A stretch of DNA of 64,000 nucleotides from Moniliella sp. 'wahieum' (Eukaryota; Basidiomycota; Moniliellomycetes; Moniliellales; Moniliellaceae), in assembly GCA_003971905.1 (NCBI GenBank), contig RSEE01000046.1:372001-436000 (forward strand). The letters are read 5' to 3'. The position numbers and the translations under genes are program-made. Below the pieces are notes generated by a model that was not told where the DNA came from, made no database searches, and saw only the letters and a list, made by a program, of their open reading frames with translations. Below, piece by piece: positions 41,765 through 53,100 of this stretch. The stretch's first letter is position 1. Every line of letters starts with the position of its first letter.

Positions 41765-44304
41765 TTACTTGGCCCGGTGAAACAGTTTGCGCTGAAACCG
41801 TTCATCGCGGGGGGGATGACAGTGAGTGTGGCCCGGCACGGGCGCGAGGGAACAGGTGGGGATGTTCTTGATCCACGCATCGCCCTCTTGTTCGCTCTCT
41901 TGTTCAGGCGGGAGGGACCTACTCTCGTGCCTGCGTGGCGGAGGCAGCGAAATACACTTCTGCGGGAAGGGCAGGGTGGAGGACCCGACGAGACCGCAAG
42001 GCAGCGCCGTTTGCGCCTCGCCCGGCGAGTAGGATAATGGCGACAAGGCATCCGCGTACCGTTTGCCCCGTAGCAACTCCCCCAGTGTGATTCGGTGCGG
42101 GGTCGATACACAACATGCGTCGTAACGCCCCCCGCGTCTCGGGCGGGCAGTGGCTGAAGATCGAGTCGGGGTTCAGCACTTCCAAGGCGTCAGGAGCAGG
42201 AGCCGAAGCAGAAGCAGGTGAGGGCGTAAAGGCAAGCGGTGCAATGGGAGCCGAAGGCGCACGAGCGCTAGTGGGAGACCATGTGGCCGTGGCCGTTGCG
42301 GAACGCAAGGGAGTGTGGGTTCGAGGAGACGGCGAGGTGGGCGCCTGTCCCCGCTCAACATGGGAGGTGGACAAGCGCCGCGGCCGGGCACGCGACCACT
42401 CGTAGCTGACACGCGGTCCGTCGCCATCGTGCCGGAAGGCCGAGGCAGGCAGGGTGGAGGAACGTGACTGACTCGATCCCCCCAACGCAGGTTGGGGACC
42501 TGCCAAGGGAGGTGCCGAGGCGCCCGTAAAGCCGGCCGGGGAGAGCGGTGGCGGCGCCGCTTGTACACCAACAAGCTCAGCTGGTGCCTTGGGGTTCAGT
42601 TCGTTGGCCCAGGCCAGCTCGGCATCCGCGTCGGGAGAAAGCACCACGGAGCGTACCGATAGTTGCGGGGACGTGGCACGGGTATCTGCCAACGTGGCTG
42701 CGTCCACTTCTGGTTCCTCCTCCTCCTCCTCCTCCTCCTCCTGTTCTTGCTCCCGTTCCAGTTCCTGTTCCTGTTCCTCTTCGTGCTCGCTTGACCCAGC
42801 GTGCATCGCGTCCTGCGACTCCAACACTGGAACCGAGGCGGACTCGAGCACGTGGTACCCGGCCTCGGAAGCGGACGGGATCTCTTCGGCAATTTCCGAT
42901 CCCGATGTGGACGGGCGAGCGGACCGGAGCGGGCGGCGGGAAGACCGGTGGGGCAGACGGTGGCCCGAGGGGGCAAAGGCGGCGCGCATCAAGCTGGCTG
43001 AAGACACGCCCGGGAGGTTGATGTACATGCTCGGACTTGCCTCGAGCGGTACCACACTCTGTGAGGCGTCGAGGAAGGTGGGGGAGATGGGGGAGGTGGG
43101 AGCGAGAGAGGCAAGAGGAGCAGGAGGGGGATCGACAAAGGGAAGGTACGGCTCCGGTGCAAGTTCAGTGAGCGGAATAGAGCCTTGGCTGGACGACAAG
43201 GGTTCCTGTACGGTGGTCAAGGTGGGCTCGGCATGGTGGGGATGGTGAACGTGCTTGGGAAGCTTGTGGTAGGACGTGTCGGTGTGGGAGCGAGTGGTAG
43301 GAGCAGTGGATGTGTAGGTGGATGGACTGGCGCTCCAGAGGGGCGGCGAGGCCATGCTCTGCACCGTAGGTGATCTTGGCATAAAGTCAAGGTCGACCGT
43401 GACAGGGCGTGGACGTGGGCGCGCCGCCAGACCGTCCGGCTGCTCCGACGGTCCATGGAGTAGCTCTGGATGTTCATGCACAAACAAGCGGTAGGACCGA
43501 TCGCGGCGCGTGTCGGGCAATTTCCAAGGGAAGCGACGGAGGTGCATGCACAGAAAGATGATGGCCAATCCCCACACGTCCGTCGCACGCGGATCGTAGG
43601 GGACTGGCTGAGCACCTCGGGGCCAAGTAAGGGTCGGAGCCGACAATGCCAGAGGCGGGCAAGGTGGTGGTGGAGCCCGGGGTGCGGAAGACGGTGGCCG
43701 TGCCAAAGTCAATGATCTTGACGACATTGTCCTGGGTCATGACGCAATTGTCGAGCTTGAGGTCGCGATGGGCCAGACCCAAGTTGTGCAGGTAGTCGAC
43801 ACCATCGACAATCTGACGGAAGATGCAGAACAGGTCGTCGTTGGACATCTTGCTGGCCATCACGACGGAAAACAGGTCGTAGGGCGCATACTCCAGCACC
43901 TCATAGTACTGCCCGGCATGGGTAAAGAGGTCGACGGTATGGATAATGTTGTGGTGATGGAGCGTGACGCCGACGCAAAACTCGGCCGTGATCTTTTTGA
44001 GGTAGTCGCGCTCGCTCTCGCCGTTGCGGAGGGGCCGGAAACTGCTTTGGCAAACACGCGATGGTCCTTGCGCTGCACGAGACGGACGGTGCCGCGCCGG
44101 CACCACTGCCAAGCACCTTGCCCCAGGAGCGGTACTGTTTGTAGGTCTGCGAGCTGACCCCGGCCGCGAGGGCGGGTGCGTCGCCTCGCCTGAAGGGGCG
44201 GGCGGAGGAGGGAGGACTTGGACAGACGGCTGCGAGGCCAGCGAAGATGCCCGACTTGGCGCGCTGGGGGGCTGGGCCCGCGGGGCGGGCGACGGAGTGG
44301 GCAT
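41765..44304 (-). CDS. HAL4: HAL4/SAT4-family serine/threonine kinase with ~415-residue insert
   Basis: Fungal-specific kinase family (Hal4/Sat4, Hal5, Npr1) that regulates plasma-membrane transporters such as potassium uptake. After a Pro/Ser-rich N-terminus: [19 protein letters not shown] and [123 protein letters not shown] and [10 protein letters not shown]. Where the final kinase helices should follow at once, about 415 low-complexity residues intervene (about 43440-42190, with a poly-Glu run), and only then [31 protein letters not shown] and [10 protein letters not shown] with GHTHCHP. The insert is in one open frame from 43727 to 41919. Slips occur near 43650, 44080 and in the last 250 bases. 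Stop at 41765. Confidence 0.88.
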
Positions 44305-47030
44305 GGACGGGGGCCAGCAGCGGGAGAGGAAGGGTGGTGGCGGAGGAGGAGGGGTGGGGCTGTCTGTGTGTGTTTCTACCTGTGTGTCTGCCTGCTCGCC
44401 CTGCTCGCCTGCTCGCAGGCTGGGTTTGATGCCCAGGCTCAGCTACGTCCGATGACCGCGGCAGGCGGGCGGAGGCTGCTGTGGTTGGTTGGTCAGGGTG
44501 ATGAGGAGTTGGGAAAAGTGTCATGCGCGTTGCTCAGCCATCGGCGCCGCCTGCCCACACTGGCCCTGTGCCGCCTGCCGCTTCTTCTGGCCGCTGGCCT
44601 GTCGCCGTGCATCGCGAGGCTGCTCGGACTCTGGCCTGCGCCTCACGCGTCACGCCTCAGGAGGGCCACACCCTTGCCTCTGCGCTCCTCCTCCTCTGCG
44701 CCCCTCTGGCCCCTTCTGCGTCCTCTCTGCCCCCCGGCCCCACACGGGCAGCGCCCACACGGGCGCCATGCGTCTCATTTCCATCAGCCACCGCACCCAC
44801 ACCTGCCGGCAGCCAGCACAGTCACTAGTCACTTGTCACTTGTGCGTACGCGGGGCTCAGCAACTCAGCACTCGGCTGAGGCAGGCCATGCCCCCGCCCC
44901 GCCCTCACCCGCCGGCAGCACGCCCCGGTGCAGCATGGCCCATGCGAGGGGTGCCGCATGTGTGATGCGCTCCTGTCCCTGCGCCACCCGTTTTCCTTCC
45001 ACCTTGCCAGCGCCCGCGGACTCGGAGGGACGACGGGGTTAATCTTGGACATGAATCCAATCCACTCTTCAAGCTTCAAGCTTCACTGTGGATCCACGCA
45101 ATTTGTTTGCGTTTGCGTTCCATGCTCGCACACCCAGCCCGTTCGGCGCTCGGCGCTCGGCACGTCGGCAGGGACTTCCTTAGGCCTTCGCCTTATCATC
45201 ATCCATCCTCGACACTCCATCCCCCCTCGATCCTCGCTCGTTGGCCTGGTTGGTGCTCGGACTTGGCCGGACTTTTTGCGGGCTTTTGCACTTGGCCTGC
45301 TGGGGCGCACGGCGGCAAACGCCCCCAACGCCACAGTGCCTCCCTCATGCGACTATCACATGCATGTCACAAAGTCACAGGAGCGTTCCAGTGTGGGGGC
45401 AGGAGCATACGTAGCGCTGTGTAATTTCTGTAACGTAATTCGCGCCATTAATCATTTAATCATTCCTCCTGCGTAATGCGCAGTGCGTAATTAACGCGTT
45501 ACGCGTAACGCGTCACGCGTAACACATAACATACCGCGTAACTGGTACCTTGTAACTACAAAAGGCAAAAGGCCACAGTCGCAACTTGGCTCTTCTTTTT
45601 GTTGACGCGTGGCGCTTGAGTAACGCGGTAACACAGGTAACGCTGAACACGTTGTATTGTAACCTACCTTCATTTACCGGTTACCAGCCGACAACCTCCC
45701 TTCTCTGAGCCCTTGCCCGCACCGCGTTTTCTCACGTCCATCTCACAGGCAAGTCTCACCTCTCCCCTGCACGCATCATGTGGTTTGGTTGTACGCCCCC
45801 CACCCCTGTCAGTTCTCACAACTGTCAGATCTCAGATCAATCGTACAGTCAAACTCTTGTTTCCGCGAGGTTGCTAGGGATTGTTCTCGCAATCAAGACG
45901 TAATCAGTATTCGACAATCGATAATGGACTCAGTATTCATGTCCGTCTCTCACACATCTCATACATGATGATCACGCTCTTCTCGCCGTGCACATCATCA
46001 ACTTCTTCATGGCTTTGCGACGTGGGGCACCGAATGATTAACAATCCTGGCTCCCCAGCAGTCATGTCCCAAGGGCAGTTATATGCGCTATACTAGAAGG
46101 AAGACAGGAGCTGGGTTGAACTTCAGCGTTTCAATGTTAGGGATAGGGATGATACTCGCATAGGACCTGCATGTGGGAGAAGAGCAGGGTGGTCCAGGAG
46201 CTCATCGCAGGGGCAGGCCTTCCGACTCCCTGAATCATCATGCATCACATGGTCAGCAACTCACATCAACGGTCCTCGTTCCTCGTTCATGATGCCAATA
46301 TCTATCTTCAGGAAGAGCACAGGCGGTGGGTTCCCCGTGCGCGAAACGGCCACCACAAGGCACAACATCTCCGGCCAAATATGCCGAAATGGCAGGAGCA
46401 AGGGTATGTTAGAGACAAGGAGGATGCAGGATGACAGATCTGAATATAAGGGTGTCCTGGGGGGGGGAGTCGTAGTGTGGCCAGAGGGCGTATGCGCGTG
46501 TGTACGAACAAGCCACCATTTTCGCCGAAAAAGTTGCATTATTCCACCGAGGAGACTGTGAGATCAAACTTACAAGAATCAAGCGTGTGCGTGAATGAGA
46601 CCCATGGGGATCTGAGATCCGAGCGGAGAGCGTTTGAAGGGGAGAAGCTGCGAGCGCGCAGGATGCATGAGATCTCAATGTATGAGATCGAAGAGAAATA
46701 GCGTCAGGGATGGTCGATGGTGGCTTGGTATGTGTATCTTGAATCTTGAATAGGGGTTCAGGACGGTCAGGCTGAGGCGCTGAGGGGTATACCGTCAAAC
46801 ATTTTTCTCGTTGGTCCGCGTTGTTATTGCCGCACTCTTTAGTCTCCCTTGTCTGGGACGGGTATGGTAAGGCAGTGCGCCAGGACAGTCGGTGGGGGGG
46901 CACTTGCATGCCGGATGGAGCTACAATCTGCTCACCATTCCTCTACCTCTGCTCTCCAATTTGTGGGGCGGGAAGTGGCGAAAAGGAGGGAACTCGAACC
47001 AGTGGCATCATCTTCACCTTGTTCTTGCCC
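44305..47030. other. 2.7 kb intergenic region
   Basis: Longest gene-free stretch. No frame has recognisable content. Holds GTCACTA/GTCACTT x3 at 44821-44841, AAGCTTC x2 at 45071-45084, the ACGCGT array at 45494-45520, ACCGGTTACC at 45676-45685 and many TAACGCG words at 45600-45660. Upstream region of the HAL4-like kinase and 3' flank of the NAC-alpha-like gene. Confidence 0.5.
45494..45520. repeat. Four ACGCGT palindromes at 7-bp spacing
   Basis: ACGCGT begins at 45494, 45501, 45508 and 45515, with the seventh base T, A or C. ACGCGT is also the core of the MCB element bound by MBF-type factors. Intergenic. Confidence 0.95.
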
Positions 47031-47699
47031 TTACTGCGGCTGATCCAGTGGCCCTGGCTCTGCATCGTCATTGGAGAGGGGCACGGGGAGAACGTGGGAC
47101 GGGCCTTTTTGTTGCCCCACTTCCATGGCACCAGCACTGCTTCCTATCCCATCCGTTTGGAAAGCCTGCGTTGCAGGAGAGAGGCCGAGAGTGGGAGGGG
47201 AACCGATGGGCAGACCATGATGATTCAATACCTGACACGCCTTGTAAGCCAGGTCAGGGTTATCTGCTGCGCTCTGCGCTGTGTGCTGGAAGAGTCGGAT
47301 CTGGTCTGGGCTCAGGATCAGTTCGTGGTTTTGGATAGGGAAAAGGAGGGCGCAGGGGGTGCACATGGTTGGGCCTGCATGCCTGTAGTGTATCTCTTGC
47401 TGTACGGACGAAGAAGGGGTGGGAAAGAGACGTGCGAGGTTACGCTGCTCCTCGCGGTCGTGCGGCGTCACGTGGCTTAGGCGGCCAGCACCAAAGATGA
47501 CATACGAGTCGTCCGTCGCCGACTTGTACACTTCTGGCCGCTCAATCACCCAGGACGGCCCGAGACTGCGGCGCATGCTGACGCGTTGCACCCCGGGCAC
47601 GCGAACGAGGCCGAGGCCGTGCAAGGCAGCGCGCACACGCCCCTCCGCTTTGGTGTTGGGCGATGCGATGGGAGGGGAAGGAGGGGAGGGAGCCGACAT
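47031..47699 (-). CDS. Divergent NAC-alpha-domain protein
   Basis: Resembles the alpha subunit of the nascent-polypeptide-associated complex, a ribosome-bound chaperone. Start MSAPSPPSPPIASPNTKAEG, then the NAC-domain pattern GLGLVRVPGVQRVSMRRSLG, PSWVIERPEVYKSATDDSYV and IFGAGRLSH. In ordinary NAC-alpha the last block is IVFGEAKIED; here the acidic EAKIED is lost. The C-terminus, LILSPDQIRLFQHTAQSAAD with NPDLAYKACQVLNHHGL, lies where the UBA domain sits but does not clearly match it. 222 residues, frame intact. The open frame continues upstream of the ATG; the start was chosen because NAC proteins begin shortly before this domain. It may be a paralogue beside a canonical NAC-alpha elsewhere. 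Confidence 0.72.
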   Translation of the reverse strand: MSAPSPPSPPIASPNTKAEGRVRAALHGLGLVRVPGVQRVSMRRSLGPSWVIERPEVYKSATDDSYVIFGAGRLSHVTPHDREEQRNLARLFPTPSSSVQQEIHYRHAGPTMCTPCALLFPIQNHELILSPDQIRLFQHTAQSAADNPDLAYKACQVLNHHGLPIGSPPTLGLSPATQAFQTDGIGSSAGAMEVGQQKGPSHVLPVPLSNDDAEPGPLDQPQ

Positions 47700-48152
47700 T
47701 TTGGTAAGGCGAGGGGCGTTGACAAGGGACGGCTGAGGTGGTGTTTTGAGGCGGGGTGTGGGGGCAAGTAGGTGGGGGGTGCGGGCGGGGTGTGGGGGTT
47801 TGCCTTTTCCCGCGGTGCCCACACTGTTTCTTATCCAACCCCGCTGTCCGCCACCGTATGGTAGACTGTGTGGGAGTGGCACCGACGCCCAACAAGCATA
47901 CGCCCCAAGGTAGTACTCACTGTGCGTCGGTGCAACTGCACGGGGTGCTGGTCCCCACTGCGTGCAGTTCCACAAACTGAACATTTTCGTCTCGGATTCC
48001 CGCTTGGGTTGATCAATGATGCATGATGATCGGTGATCGACGAATGGACCTGCGCGTGGGGCGGAATGCCGCGGGCGGAATGGGGCGCTCGGCACCCGGC
48101 GTCCTGATGAGGGCAGAACAACTGGTGCTCCACCATCGGAGCTGGTCTGGCC
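47700..48152. other. Divergent upstream region
   Basis: About 450 bp between the NAC-alpha-like and the mitochondrial membrane protein starts. ATGATGCATGATGATCGG-type words at 48016-48035. No gene supported. Confidence 0.45.
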
Positions 48153-49667
48153 ATGTCGCGCGCGTCGCTGATGCTTGCGCGCCTGGTGTGCACTGTCAAC
48201 GTTGCTTTTGTCCGGGCGAGGGGCGGGCGGCAGTGGGGAGAGGAAGGATGGTGCACACCACTCCTCTGCCTGGTTGCGCCGCTCTGGGCAGCTGGCTGCT
48301 GCTAAGCCCCCACAAGGCCCACCCCAAGGTCCCCCCCCCGTCCACGCCGCCCGACCGACCGCGGAACGAGGAGGCGGATGAAGAGGTGGACGAGAGTCAG
48401 TTGTCGGATCGCGAGTTGCGACGCAAACGAGCGCTGGAATTCGCCCAAGAGCACCGTTCCGCCCCCGCGCAGCAAAGACCAGATCTTGGCCAGCAACAAG
48501 TTTTCTGCCAAGCGAAAAGCGTTGGCCGAGAAGCGGGCGCAGGAGGACCCACAAGACCAAAAGGTTGACGCCTCTTTGACCGACACGTCTTTCGATCGTT
48601 TCATGATCAAGGCGGGCATTCATCCGCTTTCCAGGATCATTGATCCTAACGTACACGCTGATGGGACCGAGACGATGATCGAGTCGGAAGAGCACATGTC
48701 CGAGGACCAGCGTCGGGCCCGGGCCGAGTGGCGAGATTACTGGCGGAAACAGTCAGCGCGTTACTTGCGTCGCTTGCATCGGATGGAAGATCGTCGGTTG
48801 GCCGATGCAAAAGGGTTTGCCAACATGGACGAGGCCAAGAAGGAAGGGTTCGAGTTCAGTCCCAAAGCGCTGGGTATCGGCAAGGCCACCTTGCCCGACC
48901 ACAGCGCGCCTTCCTTTTTGCAACGCTCTTATCATGCCTTTGTCTCGGGCATGGCACTCTGCATCTTGGTCTATGGATCGCTGTGGTACGATTGGGGCGA
49001 CGATGAGAATGCGTTTTCCTACCTGCGCCGGTACCTCAACATCAACCCTCCCCCCCCGCGAGAGGGCTATATGGGTGATGGTACCGTAGTTGCCCCGCCC
49101 GATTACGAGCCTCGATTTGATCTCAACAAGTCGCTTGCCAAGAACGGGTTGTTGGTGCCCAATCTGGATTCCCCCTCGGTGGTGCTGCGACCACTGCCGT
49201 CGTTGAAGACCAAATCCAACAGTCGCGCGTCTCGCTCTACGGTACGCCCGTTTACCAAGGAAGAGATGGAGCGTGCGACGGCGGTGCTGCGGCCGGATGG
49301 CAAACCGCAGGACGTCTATCTGTACGACACGGGCTTGACCGACGAGCAGACGGAGCAGGTGATCCGGGAGATGATGCGGGAAGCGCAGGTTGAGGCCGAT
49401 GCCGAGGCCAGCGCAACGATTGCCGAGAAGTTATGGGCAAAAATGTGGGGCGTTGTGTCGCCCAAGGAGACGGTGAACCAGATGCATGGCTTCCATGGCA
49501 TCGGCGGTACTTCCAACGCCAAGGACGAGTGGGACCGGATCCGCGAAGTGGCCGAGCTGACCGGCTCGGCCAGCGACTCCACTGCACCCTCACCCGCACC
49601 GGAGTCGCACTCGCAGTCTGCGTCGTCGTCGCTCTTGGCTCCGGCCGTGGACGTGGGGCCGGCGTGA
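48153..49667 (+). CDS. Unrecognised single-span protein, probably mitochondrial
   Basis: I do not recognise the family. Start MSRASLMLARLVCTVNVAF is an Arg-containing amphipathic N-terminus followed by HTTPLPG, which fits a mitochondrial presequence. After a charged region (EVDESQLSDRELRRKRALEF) comes KDQILASNKFSAKRKALAEK, FMIKAGIHPLSRIIDPN and RRARAEWRDYWRKQSARYLR, then one membrane segment SYHAFVSGMALCILVYGSLW with YDWGDDENAF, a Pro-rich linker, FTKEEMERATAVLRPDGKPQ, DVYLYDTGLTDEQTEQVIRE and an Ala/Glu-rich helix. About 1.3 kb (48378-49667) is one intact frame; one or two slips lie before it. The many charged residues before the segment suggest a matrix domain, with the C-terminal part on the other side; this is inference. 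Confidence 0.68.
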
Positions 49668-50164
49668 AGGCGTGCGGCTGGGCGGGCAGGCGGCGGGAGG
49701 AGGGGGCTCGGTTGGCCACGAGGCAATTCAATTCTGGCGCAGGGGTGGGCACTGCTATGTGCTCGCTCTGCCTCGCATTGGTCCACTCAGGTACCGCCAC
49801 AGAGCGTCTACGTAGAAATAGAGCGCGCCATGGACGGGCGAGCATGCCAGGGGCACGGGAGGCCAGGGGGATGGATGGATGGCGTGCATCACGTGACAAA
49901 GGAGGGACCAGAGAGAGGCGACGCAGGCAGGAGACAGCGGCGGAGATTACGTGAGGTGATGCATGATGCATGATGCGTGAGGGAGAGTGAATACTGGACG
50001 GCGACGGCCGCAGCTCGCCTGCAATTTCAAGCGAGCTGTGGGTTGGCCCAGGCCAGGCCAGCCCAGCGCCACGCCGGGCAGGCGAGCTGCGCTGGACGCA
50101 GCCAAGCGCCGCCCAAGCCACTGCACGCAACTCCGCCGCCACCGCCACCGCCACCCCCGCCCCC
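49668..50164. other. Intergenic upstream of Furry homologue
   Basis: 497 bp with the ATGCATG array at 49959-49979; GCC/CGC-rich leader at 50125-50160. No gene. Confidence 0.5.
49959..49979. repeat. (ATGCATG)2 plus ATGCGTG heptad array
   Basis: ATGCAT palindromes at 49959 and 49966 and a one-mismatch copy at 49973, exact 7-bp period, about 190 bp before the Furry start. Confidence 0.9.
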
Positions 50165-53100
50165 ATGCAGGTCGTCATCCCCGACTTTGACGAGCTCGAG
50201 AGCACCGGACTCGACTTCCGACCCCCTCCCCTCCCCGCTCCCGCCGCCTCGCCCCGCCGCCCCCCGCCCGCCCCACCGCCTCGCCCCTCTCCCTCCCCCC
50301 GCCTCGCCAACGGCACCACCGACGATGGCCCCCGCCACCCCTCCACCCCCCGCCCCCGCCCCCGCTCCCCTCCCTCCCCGCCTCCTCCGCGTCTCCCTTT
50401 GTCTCCGCATCCGCCACCATGGGCGCCTTCCGCAGCGCCGACTCTGGCACGGCCGCAGCGGCAGCAATGCCAGCAGCGAGAACAACTTTGCTGCCGCCCT
50501 GGCCTCCGCGCCCACCACCACCTCTTCCTTCCCCTTCCGCCTGCCCAACAACTCAGGCGGCCTCTCGCTCAGCGGCAAGGACCGCGATCGCGATGGTCCA
50601 CCCAAGGAGAAAGGGAGCAAGAAGGGCAGCCTGGCCAGTCTGCGTGCCGTTCTGAAGAATGCTACCAGCTCCAGCAACCCGCTTTCCTTGGTCAGTTCCC
50701 AGTCCACCTTGGCTCTCAGCGCCGCCCACGAGCCCTTCCCCCCGTCGGTGCCCCCACCTCCGCCCCTGCCTTCCGTCCCTCCTTCTCGTCCAGTCGCTCG
50801 TACGACAAGACAGCGCCCCAGAGTCTGCGCCACTACCTGCTTCCATCTCCACCGCACCCATCAGCGCACAGGTAGCCTGGTCAGTGTTGCCCACGGGACC
50901 GCGTCGGATTCCGATGGGCACGGGATGGACCTGGGGCGCAGCTATGGCCACTTGCATAAGCGCTCCAGCTCTCGGGCAGCTCCCTGGCCGGAAGCAGCTT
51001 TGAGGGCACCTTCCCTGGCGCTCCTCCTGTCCCCTCCTTTCCCGCTACACCTTCAAGGGGACGCATTCAAGACGTTCAGCAGTTCCGACTCGTCTTTGGA
51101 GGTGCTGCAGAACGTGACTGGTCGCACAGATGGGTCCGCAAGCGCCAAAGTCTACTACGGCGGAGCTGGACCCAGCCCGGGCACCATCCCCTTTTCGGGC
51201 GAGACAGCGTTGTCCAAGGGCGTGGGGATTCCGGATGCGCAAGCGCCGTGCATTATGCGCTCAATACGTTGCTCGCCGAATTCACTGACTTGGCCCGCCT
51301 TCGCGCTGCGTACCTCATGACTGATCAAGGCGACACCAGCTCCACCAAGCATTATTTGTCCTTCTCTGCTGCTGCGACCAAGCTCTCCAACCCAACGCTG
51401 GCAAACAGGAGGGAAGCGCGGCGATCGAACCGGCATTTGAAAGTGTATGCAAGTCTCTAGGACGCGCTGCTGTGACCGACCTACCGTTGGTCTGGTCTTC
51501 ACTTTTCAACTGGCGCTCGGTCCAAATTGGATCGCGCCCCTGGACGCGCTTACGCTCCACAACAACAGTACTACCACCCTTGTCGGTGGGGGGATGCCGA
51601 AGATTTCACCTCTGGATCCGTGTGGGAAGTGCGCCGCCTACCCCTTCCAAGGCGCAGCTGATCGCCAATCAGGCCCAAGTACGACAGACCCAACTCACAT
51701 CGCTCATCAACCTGGTAGATGCCTTGACCATTGTCATGGACTCGGTTTCTCAACAGGTGACGTTGGCAATAACTCGATTGATCCGGTTCAAAACCTCCTG
51801 AGTTTCTTGCGCGAATCGCTTATGCTTCGCAGTTGAGCGACCGCCTTTTCTCTCGCGCTCAAACCTCCTTGGGCCAGTTTTCTGCGTCCATTAGTGCCGT
51901 GTATCGTACCCGTCTTACCGACACCATCCTGTCTTTGGCAAAAGAGTTTGTCGGCCAATCCAACCGAGAAGCCCGACATGGAGACCGACCTGCAATCAGG
52001 TTGACTAAGATGCGCATCATTGTACGTCCACCTTCTTTCTCATGGTTTCTTGGATAGGGATCCACTGACTACTCTCACTTCATTCCAGACGTTCCCCATG
52101 GACGCCTTTGAGGATTGCGCTGAGGCCATTCTGTCGGTGGCCAAGATGTTTGTCACTGCTCGGGGTCGGAGTAAAACACGTTCGCCGAGACCCTAGCGGC
52201 GTTGCTGTTGCAGGTGGCCAAGAATGCAACGGTGGAACTGCACCATCCCTCGTGGGTCGAAGTACTGAGACCATTTGGCCCAAGGCGCTCTCGATGATCG
52301 CCAAGCCGCGGTACTGGACTTCTGGATTCTTGCTGGGCACCGCGATCCTGTGTGCCTCCAAGGAGGATATTTCTGCACGATTGGTGGGCATACCTGGAAA
52401 CGTTCCCGCACTTGAAGGATCGGTCGCAGCGGACGCTGATCGCAGAGTGTGCAAGTCGCTGCTCTGGGTCTACCTCTTTCGATGTAAAGAGAGTAGCAAC
52501 GCGACCACACGCCGCCTGGAAGCCTTCTTCCGTGTTTGGTTTCCTGGCTCACGCCGCACCCTCGAGTTCCCGAGACTGGAAGTGAGTTCCATGCTCATGT
52601 TACACTATGTCCTCTACCGGCAGTTTGACTGGGGAGTGACTTTATCCTCGACCTCCTCCGCGCTACCGCGTTGCAGTCCAATACGGTGTTAAACCAGCCC
52701 GAGGTGATCAACAAGCCCCGCATGGTTGCCGCCATTCGGGCGATCAACATGACCTGGGCATCTTTCCAGGCAAAGGAATCACCTCCCTTTCCCGATCCTT
52801 TCCGTTCGACCCGGCGGTAACCCGGCTGTTAGCTACGGGCAACCCGGATGGGACGGCGTGTGCGGTGCCGATGGAGTTCCCACGGCTAGCATTGACACGA
52901 CGCACAAGAAGTTTGAGGACTTGGTAGGAAAGGTCGCTCTATTATGCGACCAAGCTGGCGGATGTGACCGTGTACGACCGTACGCCCCTTTCAGCTGGAA
53001 GTGGGGCCCACCCCACCGCCTCCAACTCCACCGAGTACTTCTCGGTGGATTCCGAGCGGGAAGGCTTGGTGTGGCGCTTTCACCAGGACATGCGCGCTGC

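Noticed and set aside
44218-45042. 274-codon plus-strand frame
   Set aside because: Antisense to the HAL4-type kinase N-terminus at its start and low-complexity beyond; no domain.
47700-48695. Upstream extension of the 554-codon minus-strand frame past the NAC-alpha-like ATG
   Set aside because: It runs antisense through the mitochondrial membrane-protein gene, whose own frame has clear coding character; the NAC domain lies only in the last 222 codons.
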